Notes: generated by a model from the sequence alone, not told the origin. A DNA stretch of 64,000 nt from Lentilactobacillus fungorum (GCF_016860605.1 NZ_BNJR01000017.1:216924-280923); one strand, 5' to 3'. Positions 26,759-36,823 are shown, counted from the stretch's first letter. Made by a program: numbers and translations.

Positions 26759-28036
26759 TTATTTGGTTGAACGAATCATCTGAATAAAAATGCATGCAAT
26801 CAGCGCAAATGCGATTGCGGTTGGAAAAACCAAATTGTAGCCGCCTGCAACCACTAAGGCACTTGTAACAATTGGACCAGCCATCTGACCTAAAGTTGTC
26901 GCAATATTTAAAATTCCAAGATCTTTTCCAGCCTCTTCCTTTGAAGGTAATACATCAACATTTAGAGCCTGGTCAACAGCTCCATACACCGCATACCCTA
27001 AACCGGCAAAGCCAGCAAACATCATCATTGAAGCAGGAGATTTCAAAATCCATGGTAACAAGTAACCAACCACAAGCAATATAGAGGCAACAATAACTGG
27101 CAATTTTCGACGACCAATAAAATCAGAGATAGCCCCTGATGCAATCGATCCAACAAGTCCAACAGCCATTGTTATTACTGACATCACGGAAATAGTAGCA
27201 GCTGCCCCAGTCTTACTTTGTCCAATAAAACTTTCCAAAATGTATAATTGATAATTTAAAATCATGTAGTAACTAAAAATCAATAACGTTCGTCCAACAA
27301 AGGCTAACCAAAAATCTCTTGCACCCTTTACCGGTGGCCTGAACGAGGCTATCAGTTCACTAAATCCGCCTTTAACCGCTGGCATATCTTTAGCTGATTT
27401 TTCGGACGGCCATACAATTACTGTACATATACCAGCAATTCCCATTAAAATTCCTGCAATCACAAATCCAGGCAACTGGAGCGTGATAAACCTTGCACCA
27501 ATCAAAGTTCCCAATGAGGTTCCTACTGTAGTACCAGCAGACATAAAAGCGGACATTGTTGCACGCATATCGTCGGGAACTCGATCAGAAAGCGTCGCAA
27601 TTACTGGTGCAATCATCATATTCAATCCCACCATACTGATACAGTACATAATTCCAATAAGCCAGGGATTACTCAAAAGCCCAATAAGAAATAATGATAA
27701 TCCTCCTACAACCCCACCACTAATGACCCATGGGGTTCGCCGTCCCAAACGAGACCGGGTTCGATCTGAAAGATTTCCAAATATAAGATTAGATAACAGG
27801 GATGCCACTGCGGTAACTGCATTCAAGACGCCAAAAATTGCAGTTGAAGCGTTGGAACCTACAAGATCTTTTAAATGTTGAGGTAATAGAACTGAGGAAA
27901 CAATCCCCAATCCACCCATCCATAATAAGGCAAAAATAAAGAAGCTCAGTGAAAATCGAATTTTATTTCTCTTGCTCATTTTATCTTCTACTTTATTGAT
28001 AATTGGTTCTACTGGCCGGTTAATTTGTTTTTCCAT
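26759..28036 (-). CDS. MFS glycoside/oligosaccharide transporter
   Basis: A 425-residue membrane protein with 12 predicted segments. Motif A appears as GNLSDRTRSRLGRRTPWV, a form shared with SLC45-like disaccharide carriers and the GPH family, and again as GAISDFIGRRKLPV in the second half. It lies between genes for GH30 and GH3 enzymes, so a beta-linked di- or oligosaccharide is the likely cargo. AAGGAAG is found 7 bases before the ATG. A consensus cre site 48 bases upstream implies glucose repression and a promoter of its own. Confidence 0.75.
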   Translation of the reverse strand: MEKQINRPVEPIINKVEDKMSKRNKIRFSLSFFIFALLWMGGLGIVSSVLLPQHLKDLVGSNASTAIFGVLNAVTAVASLLSNLIFGNLSDRTRSRLGRRTPWVISGGVVGGLSLFLIGLLSNPWLIGIMYCISMVGLNMMIAPVIATLSDRVPDDMRATMSAFMSAGTTVGTSLGTLIGARFITLQLPGFVIAGILMGIAGICTVIVWPSEKSAKDMPAVKGGFSELIASFRPPVKGARDFWLAFVGRTLLIFSYYMILNYQLYILESFIGQSKTGAAATISVMSVITMAVGLVGSIASGAISDFIGRRKLPVIVASILLVVGYLLPWILKSPASMMMFAGFAGLGYAVYGAVDQALNVDVLPSKEEAGKDLGILNIATTLGQMAGPIVTSALVVAGGYNLVFPTAIAFALIACIFIQMIRSTK

Positions 28037-28083
28037 ATCGATTTCTTCCTTTTATTTAAAGATTAGAAGTTACAAATGGCCAT

Positions 28084-28098
28084 TGATTACGCTTTCAT
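28084..28098 (-). promoter_or_regulatory. cre site upstream of the glycoside transporter
   Basis: Minus strand ATGAAAGCGTAATCA matches all positions of WTGNAANCGNWNNCW, between the GH3 and transporter genes. Confidence 0.7.
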
Positions 28099-28165
28099 TT
28101 TTATTAAATGCAAATGCTATCCTTATTAGTTCACAGATGTTAAAAAAGGAGCTCTCAGTAGTTTG

Positions 28166-30394
28166 TTAATTATTAGCCATTCTAATGAATTTATTAACTT
28201 GCGCAGTAGTCGCGCCAAGCATCACCGCCGAACGAAGTGGTATATTTTCTAACAACTGCGCATTACTGTTTGAATTTTCTAAACTGTTGATTAATTTGTC
28301 TAAACCGGATTCTTTTAGCGAACTAGTTAAATCTTGCCGTTTGATAATATCTGAAAAATACGTATTGCCACTAATTTTTTCCTTAACCAACTTATTCCAC
28401 TGAAGTGTCAATAACTGGCTAAGTTCAATGTTTTGTGATGATTTCCCAATCAAAACTTCGTATACACCATTGTCCATTTGCCAAGCATGCGTTTGTTCGT
28501 TATACCAACTAAAATCACGTCTAGAAAGTGTCATCCTAATCCGCTTAGATTCCCCAGGTGCTAACTGAATCTTTGCAAATTCACGTAATTCTTTTGCAGG
28601 CTTTTCAATCTGACTAGCATGATTGGCAACGTATAACTGAACAATCTCTTTACCAACTCGTTTGCCAGTATTTCTAACATCAAGACTAATTGCGACTCTT
28701 TGATTGGGTAACTGTTCCACCTTCAAATTTTGATAGCTAAAGGTTGTATAACTTAATCCGAATCCAAATGGAAACTGAACAGGTATTTCTTTGAAATCAT
28801 AATAACGATAGCCTACATAGATACCTTCTCGGTAATTTTCGTATAGTAGATTTGCATTGAACGTCCCATAAGTCGGTGTATCTTGAATCCTCATTGGAAA
28901 AGTTTCTGCTAGTTTTCCACTCGGATTTACCTCTCCAGTTAAAACATCCCAAGTTGCCTCACCAACTGCTTCGCCCGCTAAATAAGTTTCTAATACTGCT
29001 CTGACCTGTGAAATCCATGGCGTGGTAACTGCTGACCCATTTTGCAAAACAACAACGACATTTGAATTTATTTGAGTTATCGCCCTAATTAGCTTATTTT
29101 GAGCGGCTGGTAATTCAATTGTTGTCTTATCAAAGCCTTCAGACTCAGCTGATTCTGGTACACCAGCAAATATGATGACTTTATTCGCTGCTTTTGCGGC
29201 TTCTACTGCCTGATCAATTAATTTATCGCTAAACTCACTATTATCTAAGGAATATCCTTGAGCATAGCTAGCTTCAGGATAAAGCTTCTTTCCAATCTCC
29301 CAAGGCGTGGTAATTTGAAACGCATTCACATGAGAACTTCCACCTCCTTGATAACGTGGTTTCACAGCTAATTCCCCGATTATTGCCAGCTTTTCCTGAG
29401 AACTCAACGGCAAAATATCATCTTGGTTTTTCAAAAGTACCATACTTTCTTCTGCCGCTTCACGAGCAAAATGATGCTGTTCACTCTTTTGATAACTAAT
29501 TTTCCCATCATCATTAAGTTCAGAATATCGATTAACTAGAGATAAGATCCGTCGGCATGTAATGTTTAATTCTGACTCAGATAACCGGCCATTTTGGACT
29601 GCCTCAACAATTTCATCAATTGATTCTTGACCCTTTCCTGGCATTTCCAAGTCTAAACCAGCTTTTAAAGCGGCAACATGATCTGCAACTGCACCCCAAT
29701 CAGACATTACTAAGCCATCAAATCCCCACTCATTTCGCAATATATCAGTTAGTAGACGCTTGTTTTGAGAATTCAAGGTGCCATTTATGGCATTATATGA
29801 ACACATCAAAGTTGCTGGGGATGCCTTCTTAACAATCCGTTCAAAAGCTGCAAGATAAATTTCTCGCAAAGTGCGTTCATCAATTTCTGACGAAACCGTA
29901 AAACGTTGATTCTCCCGGTTGTTAGCCGCAAAGTGCTTAACACTTACACCTATTCCTTGTGATTGAACGCCTTTAACGTATGCTGTACCCAATTCTCCAG
30001 CAACTAAAGGATCTTCAGAAAAATATTCAAAATTTCTGCCCGCCAGTGGACTGCGCTTAATATTGACACCTGGTCCCAATACAACACCCACATCATTTGC
30101 TTTAGCTGCAATTCCTAAATGCTTGCCAAGATTACTTAACAATCTCCGATCAAATGAACTGGCAGTTAGCGCTGCAGTGGGAAAGCTAATTGCCTCCACA
30201 CTGTTGTTCAATCCTAATGCGTCAGAACTATCAGCTTGTTTCCGTAAACCTGACGGGCCGTCTGTCATCATAACTTGACTAATACCAAGTCGTTTAATGG
30301 CTTCAGTAAACCAGTACAGTTTGCCACTCACTAGTCCGGCCTTTTCCTTTAAAGTTAATTGATTAACTATTTCACTTATATTGTTGGTCATCAT
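28166..30394 (-). CDS. Glycoside hydrolase family 3 (beta-glucosidase/beta-xylosidase)
   Basis: A 742-residue cytoplasmic enzyme with the three-part BglB-like layout: N-terminal barrel with RSPLAGRNFEYFSEDP (115-130), KHFAANN (153-159) and the nucleophile Asp232 in GLVMSDWGAVADH; a middle sandwich domain; and a C-terminal fibronectin-like domain (GFGLSYTTFSY onward). No PA14 insertion and no signal peptide. GH3 enzymes of this type release terminal glucose or xylose from beta-linked oligosaccharides. GGAGG lies 13 bases before the first of two adjacent ATG codons. Part of a cluster with GH42, transporter and GH30 genes. Confidence 0.9.
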   Translation of the reverse strand: MMTNNISEIVNQLTLKEKAGLVSGKLYWFTEAIKRLGISQVMMTDGPSGLRKQADSSDALGLNNSVEAISFPTAALTASSFDRRLLSNLGKHLGIAAKANDVGVVLGPGVNIKRSPLAGRNFEYFSEDPLVAGELGTAYVKGVQSQGIGVSVKHFAANNRENQRFTVSSEIDERTLREIYLAAFERIVKKASPATLMCSYNAINGTLNSQNKRLLTDILRNEWGFDGLVMSDWGAVADHVAALKAGLDLEMPGKGQESIDEIVEAVQNGRLSESELNITCRRILSLVNRYSELNDDGKISYQKSEQHHFAREAAEESMVLLKNQDDILPLSSQEKLAIIGELAVKPRYQGGGSSHVNAFQITTPWEIGKKLYPEASYAQGYSLDNSEFSDKLIDQAVEAAKAANKVIIFAGVPESAESEGFDKTTIELPAAQNKLIRAITQINSNVVVVLQNGSAVTTPWISQVRAVLETYLAGEAVGEATWDVLTGEVNPSGKLAETFPMRIQDTPTYGTFNANLLYENYREGIYVGYRYYDFKEIPVQFPFGFGLSYTTFSYQNLKVEQLPNQRVAISLDVRNTGKRVGKEIVQLYVANHASQIEKPAKELREFAKIQLAPGESKRIRMTLSRRDFSWYNEQTHAWQMDNGVYEVLIGKSSQNIELSQLLTLQWNKLVKEKISGNTYFSDIIKRQDLTSSLKESGLDKLINSLENSNSNAQLLENIPLRSAVMLGATTAQVNKFIRMANN

Positions 30395-30503
30395 TAATTA
30401 TCTATTTCCTCCTTGTACACTGCATACTCAAATTCTTAGCTTACGTTCAATCCTCTGATCCAAGCAACGCTAAACGACCCGATATTGCAATCCAAGCATT
30501 TCC

Positions 30504-32498
30504 TTATGTCTCTATAATTGCTACTCCCCAAGGCTCTAATGACAACGGTCCAGAAACCTTGCTACCCCTAATTAATTCATTCCCGGTTACAGAATTATGA
30601 GTGGTTTGCACTACTCCTGAATAGTTAAAATAAAAGGTGATTTGCTTTCCAAATTCATTTATTGCCTGTTTTACAATGATTGGAAAGTCTTCAGAAGTTC
30701 TTCGAATGCCAACTTCTTCAACGAACGCTTGAATGATCTGATGAATAACTTCTTTGGAAGGTAAGCAACCAATGTAAATTGTGGCTCCCTTGCCGAAGGT
30801 ATTCTTAGTAATTGCCGCGTAGCCTTGCCAATTAGGATCATCATAACTGGCAATTACTTCTGCCGTATCCGGGATCAACAATTCCATCCAGTCTTTCAAA
30901 AGAAGGTCACTCGTGGGATTAATGACCTGACTTTCAGGAACAAGCCGACAACCATCTGGGTCAACAAACAATTCATAATGGGCACCAATTGACTTACTAA
31001 TTATCCCTGGCTGTACGTCTGTGCGTACCTTTACATGTTCATCTGTAAATCCAGATTTAAATGTGTAAATGACGTGACCACCGGCTTCAACATAATCATT
31101 TAATTGAGATAAGAAAATATCACTAACGCTGTATAATGCTGGCACAACAATTAACCGATAATTGTCAAGCTGAATATGATGTTCATCAACGATGTCCGTA
31201 CGAACATTTAACTTGTAAAACTCGTCGTACAATAAGCGAAAAGCATCATTATAGTTTCGCTTATCTGAAAACGGGAAATTCTGAATCGCTGAAAGGCTTT
31301 GATTACTAACTAGAAAAGCAACATCCGCTGTTACCTTTAGATTTACAATGTGTTGCGACAACTGTTTAAACTGTTTACCTGTTTCAACAACTTCGTCATA
31401 CACTGGGTTTGGCTGAAAATCATGGCTCAATATTCCCTTCCAAAATGTTTCAGCTGAATTATGAATCGAATGCCAATGCCAGTATTCAACCATATTAGCT
31501 CCGGAAGCGATGTGGCTAAAAGCAAGCTGTCGTAATTGCCCAGGATATGGTACCTGTTGCTTAAATGCTTGAGCTTGCGTTTCAAGAACCAAGTAATTAT
31601 CATGCTTCAATGATCGCATTTCATCACCAGCGAATGAAATTTCAGCTCCCGTTAAGTGCTTTCGTGATGGATGATAAACATCCACCCCGGCATAATCCAA
31701 GGATTCACTCGCTTTAAAGTGATCCACTTCCGGTTGAATTCCAAATGAATAACCACGCCATTCAAAATCAAAATTATGCGTAATAAATTGATCAGAAAGA
31801 CGATATTCAGCCACCAACTCTACCTGCCATTTCAGATATTGATTAACCAACTCTCTTCTATATCGATCAAACTCTGCTTGCAAACTTCCATTGATGGTTC
31901 CATCCATCGACGGGAAGTCCTCCCAAGAGTTAATTCGATTACTCCAATAATCTAATCCGAATTCCTTATTAAACTTATCTAAATCGTTATTGAACTCTTT
32001 TTTAATAAATTGAACAAAACCTTGCTGAACGTTTTTGCTTGACGTGCCATAGTATTTGGTCTCGTTATCTACTTGATAACCAATGACTGCAGGATGCCTA
32101 GCAACGTGGCTTACCATCTTTCTAATAATTCGCTCAGCATATCTCAGAAACGCAGGGCTAGAGATATCAAATATTTGTCTAGCACCATACGGCTTTCTAT
32201 GACCGTCAACTTGAACCATAACTTCAGGATACTTTTTAGATAACCAACTAGGGATTGCATAAGTAGGGGTTCCAACAATCACACTAATACCTGCTTGATT
32301 CATCGCATCTAAAACTTTATCAAGGGTTGAAAAATCAAATACGCCATCTTCAGGTTCATAAGTACTCCAAGTACTTTCGCCAATCCTAACAACATTGATA
32401 TTTGCTTCAAGCATCATCTCGATGTCTTTGTCGAGACGGTCATAGGGAAGATATTCATAATAATAAGCCGCTCCATAAAGTATTTTTTTAAATGACAT
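30504..32498 (-). CDS. Glycoside hydrolase family 42 (beta-galactosidase type)
   Basis: A 664-residue cytoplasmic enzyme. GH42 barrel with NVVRIGESTWSTYEPEDG (35-52), the acid/base Glu146 after Asn145 in YQVDNETKYYG and the nucleophile Glu306 in LVLETQAQ, followed by the trimerisation and beta-sandwich domains (VVPALYSVSD, GGHVIYTFKSGF). The zinc-binding Cys of thermophilic members are missing. GH42 enzymes cleave beta-galactosides or alpha-L-arabinopyranosides. First gene of the cluster, divergent from an AraC-type regulator, TGGAGG before the ATG, and a cre-like site 24 bases upstream. Confidence 0.88.
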   Translation of the reverse strand: MSFKKILYGAAYYYEYLPYDRLDKDIEMMLEANINVVRIGESTWSTYEPEDGVFDFSTLDKVLDAMNQAGISVIVGTPTYAIPSWLSKKYPEVMVQVDGHRKPYGARQIFDISSPAFLRYAERIIRKMVSHVARHPAVIGYQVDNETKYYGTSSKNVQQGFVQFIKKEFNNDLDKFNKEFGLDYWSNRINSWEDFPSMDGTINGSLQAEFDRYRRELVNQYLKWQVELVAEYRLSDQFITHNFDFEWRGYSFGIQPEVDHFKASESLDYAGVDVYHPSRKHLTGAEISFAGDEMRSLKHDNYLVLETQAQAFKQQVPYPGQLRQLAFSHIASGANMVEYWHWHSIHNSAETFWKGILSHDFQPNPVYDEVVETGKQFKQLSQHIVNLKVTADVAFLVSNQSLSAIQNFPFSDKRNYNDAFRLLYDEFYKLNVRTDIVDEHHIQLDNYRLIVVPALYSVSDIFLSQLNDYVEAGGHVIYTFKSGFTDEHVKVRTDVQPGIISKSIGAHYELFVDPDGCRLVPESQVINPTSDLLLKDWMELLIPDTAEVIASYDDPNWQGYAAITKNTFGKGATIYIGCLPSKEVIHQIIQAFVEEVGIRRTSEDFPIIVKQAINEFGKQITFYFNYSGVVQTTHNSVTGNELIRGSKVSGPLSLEPWGVAIIET

Positions 32499-32521
32499 TT
32501 CAAACCTCCAATTTCACCTTT

Positions 32522-32536
32522 TGGAAAGCGCTTTCT
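32522..32536 (-). promoter_or_regulatory. cre-like site ahead of the GH42 gene
   Basis: TGGAAAGCGCTTTCT has a perfect palindromic core AAAGCGCTTT and departs from the cre consensus at one position. It lies close to the GH42 start codon. Confidence 0.65.
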
Positions 32537-32556
32537 AAACAGCTATCATTATGTAG

Positions 32557-32618
32557 TATTTGAACAATAAATAATATTGCCAAATCGAGCTTGTAATTGT
32601 TCAAATATGACATATAAT
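32557..32618 (+). promoter_or_regulatory. Inverted repeat and promoter between GH42 and the AraC-type regulator
   Basis: TATTTGAACAATA (32557-32569) and its inverse AATTGTTCAAATA (32595-32607) agree at 12 of 13 bases. The second arm overlaps the -35 of a plus-strand promoter TTGTAA (32591-32596), 16 bases, TATAAT (32613-32618). The pair are likely half-sites of the AraC-type regulator. Confidence 0.65.
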
Positions 32619-32651
32619 GAAATTCACTATTAGTTGGTTTGGGAGGATAAT

Positions 32652-33530
32652 ATGGACTTCTTGAAAAATGCAAAGCGTTTACCTGTAATTGACTGGAACC
32701 TAACCTTTTTTGGCGCCCATGAACAAAGAGTTCCCGATAACTGGGCGGTTCCGACAGAAAAGCATTATGCTTTCGAATGTGTTTATGTCATTCACGGCAC
32801 CGAAAACATCCAGATTCAGCATCATCACTATCAACTATATGCAGGCGACTTTTTCTTAATTCCTCCAGAGTTCGTCCATAATATGTCAGCGGGAAAAGAT
32901 TTAACATATTTTTGTTTTCATTTTGACATTGATGATCCGCAGTTGAAGGTTCAATTGATTAGGGGACTGACTTACTATCACCCATCTAGTTCACCCCTCT
33001 GCAAGAGTCTCAAAAAACATTTAACAGGCTTAGATGACTTAATTCGTATTGGGAATTTCGATTTTAATACAAAGATGGTTATCCAAATTGAATTATCAAA
33101 GATCCTACAAATCTTTTACAACGCCACTGTTAAATCCCGGAATCGTAATTCATCAACTTCAGTAGAATACTCAAGAATGATTGCTGACTATTTGAAAAAT
33201 GCCTTAACCAATCAAATCCTCAGTTATATAAAAAATGGCTACTTAATTGATGAAACAAATGGATTAGTCGAAAAAGCAATCAACCAGGTTGGGATTAGTG
33301 ATGGCTATGGCTTTAGAGTTTTTAAACAGACCTATGGCATCTCACCACGGGAGTATCTCTCAAAGTTGAAAGTCAATGAATCAAAAAAATTATTAATTAA
33401 GCCTCAGTATTCCATAAGTGATATCAGTACAGCACTGGGATACACTGATTTGGCTAACTTTAGTCGTCAATTTAAAAGATGGACAAACCAATCTCCAAGA
33501 AATTGGCGGAATCAACATGAGTCCGATTAA
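32652..33530 (+). CDS. AraC-family transcriptional regulator
   Basis: A 292-residue regulator. The N-terminal cupin domain (about residues 20-110; YAFECVYVIHGTENI, YAGDFFLIPPEFVHNM) would bind a sugar, the C-terminal 100 residues hold two helix-turn-helix units, the second with ISDISTALGYTDLANFSRQF and the ending RNWR. ATG at 32652 with GGGAGG seven bases ahead. Divergent from the GH42 gene; probably activates the glycosidase cluster in response to its substrate. The inducing sugar is unknown. Confidence 0.88.
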   Translation: MDFLKNAKRLPVIDWNLTFFGAHEQRVPDNWAVPTEKHYAFECVYVIHGTENIQIQHHHYQLYAGDFFLIPPEFVHNMSAGKDLTYFCFHFDIDDPQLKVQLIRGLTYYHPSSSPLCKSLKKHLTGLDDLIRIGNFDFNTKMVIQIELSKILQIFYNATVKSRNRNSSTSVEYSRMIADYLKNALTNQILSYIKNGYLIDETNGLVEKAINQVGISDGYGFRVFKQTYGISPREYLSKLKVNESKKLLIKPQYSISDISTALGYTDLANFSRQFKRWTNQSPRNWRNQHESD

Positions 33531-34082
33531 GTATAAATATCATTTCTGGATAATTATATGTCATATAAGGAATATTTATATCATGTAAGCTGCATGATGT
33601 AAGCTGCATGCTATTCATTATTCTGAAATTGAAGTATTAATCGATGCTGGTTTCAAATGAATAAGCAACTTTGTATTCTCTTAATTGGCTTGGCTGAGAC
33701 TGATTCTAGATAGACATTGTTTGGATGACCTCTATTGTTATACCCATGTTAATTAAGTTTATTCGCACGAATATTAATCGTCCTATATCGATAAAGGGCA
33801 CTGTTACCAACGTAAAACTGTTTTCATCATATACAGACTTAATTTTTAAAATTCATTTCCATATCATCATTGACTACATGACAAGTTCAAGAACCAAAAA
33901 TGCTTGTAATAAATTAGTCACAACCACTAAGAGCATCCATGAGCTATTTGGGAAGGTTGGCTATGTTCGAACTAGTTATTTCTCAAGATTATCAAAGATC
34001 ATGTTGTTTTATCTCTACTTCCATAGCGTTAGGCTAACAGATTGACGTGCAAAGCATAATGTTACGAAAGATTTTTCAGGAC
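33531..34082. other. Gene-poor region downstream of the AraC-type regulator
   Basis: AT-rich. A 14-base unit (ATGTAAGCTGCATG) is tandemly duplicated at about 33583-33610. A 106-codon frame at 33725-34045 has no ribosome-binding site and no recognisable motif and I do not call it a gene. Confidence 0.4.
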
Positions 34083-34136
34083 AATAAAATAACGAAAGAG
34101 CGATAACCAGATAATTGTCCAGGCATCGCTCTTTCG
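34083..34136 (-). terminator. Terminator of the UvrA paralogue gene
   Basis: CGAAAGAGCGAT and ATCGCTCTTTCG form a perfect 12-base stem; on the minus strand a T-rich run follows. 76 bases after the stop codon. Confidence 0.8.
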
Positions 34137-34211
34137 CTGTTCCCCCAACTCTAAAAAATATTAGACACTCATGACATTCATACATACTTTATGATTTTAT
34201 CCATCATACTT

Positions 34212-36737
34212 TTATTTTTCATACCTCTCAAAATGCGCCCGCAAATACCGTGCCGTCAAGCTCCGTGATTGCTCTGCCACCTCTTTTGGCCGGCCCTTTG
34301 CCACAATTTGGCCACCTTGTTCACCGCCACGGGGACCCATGTCAATCATGTAGTCGGCATTCGCCATCAAATCAAGATCGTGGGTAATCATCAACACGGT
34401 CGCTCCCTGATCAATCAATTGGGAAAAGACTTTCAAGAGGACTCGTACGTCTAGCGGGTGTAGCCCCACCGTTGGCTCATCAAAGATAAATAACGTGTCA
34501 GTTTGCCGCCGTTTCATATGCGATGTCAGCTTTAATCGTTGGGCTTCTCCCCCTGATAAACTTGGGGTTGCTTCACCGAGGTGTAAATAACCAAGGCCCA
34601 TCTGTTTTAATACTTGCAAGGTCTGGCCAACTGAACTATCAGCGGGAAATAGCTCAATTGCATGGTCCACATCCTTATCCAAAACGTCGGCAATCGTCAT
34701 TCCATGCCATTTTACTTTTAAAATATTCTGATTAAATCGTCGACCATGACAAGTTGGGCAAGTTTCAACCATGTCTGGCAAATATTGAATATCCAGCGAA
34801 ATTTCCCCGGTCCCGCCACAAGTTGGGCAAGCACCCTGCTTATTATTGTACGAAAAATAGCTGGAAGTATATCCCGCCTGCTTAGCTTGGGGCAAGTCGG
34901 CATACAATTTCCGCAAATGATCCATGATGTTCGTGTAAGTTGCTACGGTTGAGCGCGCGTTTTTACCAACTGGGGTAGCATCGACACTCACCACGTGCTT
35001 TAATTTTGCTGGATCAAATTGTGAAATGTAGCTCGGCAGCGATCGGTGCTGGAACTTTGCTTTAAACGCAGCCAATAATCCATCTAGCACCAGTGTCGTT
35101 TTGCCAGCGCCAGAAAAGCCGGTCACCGCAATCAATCGATTAACTGGAAAGGCTACAGCCACATTATTCAGGTTAAACCTGTGCGCAATCGTCAATTTAA
35201 CGCTGCCTTTCGCAAACCCATCCTCCTTGACCGGGGTGCGGGTCATCAACTCACCTTCACCAGTTAAAAAGGGGCGAATTAGTGAGTGGCGACTATGATA
35301 AATCTGTTTGGGCGTCCCTTGATCGATAATTGTCCCCCCGTTTACACCCGATCCCGGGCCAATTTCAATAATCCAATCGGCCGCGTCAATGATTGCCGTT
35401 TCATGGTCCACGACGACCAGCGAATTTCCCTGATCGATTAACTGGTGAAAAATCTTAATTAAGCCAGAAACGTTGTCGGGGTGCAAGCCGACTGACGGTT
35501 CATCAAGGACATAAAGCACCCCGGTAGTCTGGGTTCGCAAAGTTCGACCCAGCTGAATACGTTGGAGTTCACCCGTTGAAAGGCTGGCACCAGCTCGATC
35601 CATCGTTAGATAATCGAGACCCAAGTCCAGTAATGGTTGCACTTGGTTCAATAATTCGTTTGTTAGGTTACGGGCCAAATCCTGCATATTGTCAGGCAAC
35701 CAGGCCTTAATTTTGTTCACAAAAGCAGGTAAATCGCTAAGTGGCATTTGACTGGCTTCAGCAATATTTTTGCCAGCCACTAGTTGATTCAACCGGTCTG
35801 GATTTAACCGAGTCCCGTGGCATACCGGGCAGGTGAAGAAACGATAAAATCGGTTGAGGCGTTTCAACGCAATCTCGCTCTTGGTCGTTCGCATGCTGTC
35901 TTCAATTGCGTTATAGGCATTTTCGTACAGGGCATTGTTCATATGGAAAACCCGTCCATTTTTACTGGGAATGTCAATCGCAAAATGTTTCTGCTTGCCA
36001 TGCAAAACCATCTCACGTTCCTTATCAGTTAACTGATTATAAGGCACGTCGATGCGAACCCCCGCTGCTTGGGCAACAATTGGCATAAAATTACGGCCCG
36101 GCGTCCGCCAAGCCGCCACCGCCCCATTTCGAATCGTCTTGGTTTCATCCCCAATTAGAGTATCTGGGTCAATTTGCTTGGTAATGCCTAACCCCTGACA
36201 ATTTTGACAAGCCCCGTCTGAATTAAACGCAAAATCTTCAGCGCTAAAAGCATGAAATTTCACGCCACAAGTTGGACAAGTGATCACGCCCATCGTCTCG
36301 TCTTGCTTATCCATTGCTTCAGCAATCTTGATGGTTGGCGGCACCTGATGGCCGTTGGGGCATTTAGGTGACCCCAAGCGTGAATAAATAAGCCGCAATA
36401 CGTTAAAGATCTCTGTCATCGTCCCTACTGTCGATCTGGCACCAGGAACGGTCGGCCGCTGACGCAAAGCAAGCGCCGAGGGGATATGCCGAACTTCTTT
36501 AACGTCAGCCCGGCCCACTTGGCTAATCCGCCGCCGGGTGTAGGTTGCCAGAGAATCAAGATAGCGTCTGGCACCTTCTGAGTAAAGAATGCCCATTGCA
36601 AGTGATGATTTGCCGGATCCCGACAGTCCAGAGATTGCCACGAATTGATGTAAAGGGACGTTAACTGATATGTTCTTGAGATTGTTTACGTTGCCGCCAA
36701 CGACTTCAATCTGAGTTGGCTGTGAGCTATATGGCAT
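34212..36737 (-). CDS. UvrA paralogue (class II excinuclease ABC subunit A-like ATPase)
   Basis: An 841-residue tandem ABC ATPase of the UvrA family, about 100 residues shorter than canonical UvrA. Walker A motifs GLSGSGKSS (residues 37-45) and GFSGAGKTT, signature motifs LSTGELQR and LSGGEAQR, Walker B VLYVLDEPSVGLHP and FIFDEPTVGLHP, and zinc-finger pairs (CPTCGVKF with CQNCQG; CPTCGGTG with CPTCHG). The shortening is what class II UvrA proteins show; these lack the UvrB-binding region and are often linked to drug or DNA-adduct resistance. AAAGGAG lies before the ATG. Stands alone, divergent from the T-box/dehydrogenase unit. The housekeeping uvrA is expected elsewhere. Confidence 0.85.
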   Translation of the reverse strand: MPYSSQPTQIEVVGGNVNNLKNISVNVPLHQFVAISGLSGSGKSSLAMGILYSEGARRYLDSLATYTRRRISQVGRADVKEVRHIPSALALRQRPTVPGARSTVGTMTEIFNVLRLIYSRLGSPKCPNGHQVPPTIKIAEAMDKQDETMGVITCPTCGVKFHAFSAEDFAFNSDGACQNCQGLGITKQIDPDTLIGDETKTIRNGAVAAWRTPGRNFMPIVAQAAGVRIDVPYNQLTDKEREMVLHGKQKHFAIDIPSKNGRVFHMNNALYENAYNAIEDSMRTTKSEIALKRLNRFYRFFTCPVCHGTRLNPDRLNQLVAGKNIAEASQMPLSDLPAFVNKIKAWLPDNMQDLARNLTNELLNQVQPLLDLGLDYLTMDRAGASLSTGELQRIQLGRTLRTQTTGVLYVLDEPSVGLHPDNVSGLIKIFHQLIDQGNSLVVVDHETAIIDAADWIIEIGPGSGVNGGTIIDQGTPKQIYHSRHSLIRPFLTGEGELMTRTPVKEDGFAKGSVKLTIAHRFNLNNVAVAFPVNRLIAVTGFSGAGKTTLVLDGLLAAFKAKFQHRSLPSYISQFDPAKLKHVVSVDATPVGKNARSTVATYTNIMDHLRKLYADLPQAKQAGYTSSYFSYNNKQGACPTCGGTGEISLDIQYLPDMVETCPTCHGRRFNQNILKVKWHGMTIADVLDKDVDHAIELFPADSSVGQTLQVLKQMGLGYLHLGEATPSLSGGEAQRLKLTSHMKRRQTDTLFIFDEPTVGLHPLDVRVLLKVFSQLIDQGATVLMITHDLDLMANADYMIDMGPRGGEQGGQIVAKGRPKEVAEQSRSLTARYLRAHFERYEK

Positions 36738-36823
36738 GACCGTACTCCTTTCAAAATTGCGTTAATGGTTATATTGTAGTACAAGCTAGCCGCATCCGTG
36801 AAGGCAGGATCGTTTCAAGATAG

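Noticed and set aside
33725..34045. 106-codon plus-strand frame
   Set aside because: No Shine-Dalgarno sequence, AT-rich composition and no recognisable motif; more likely chance or a remnant.
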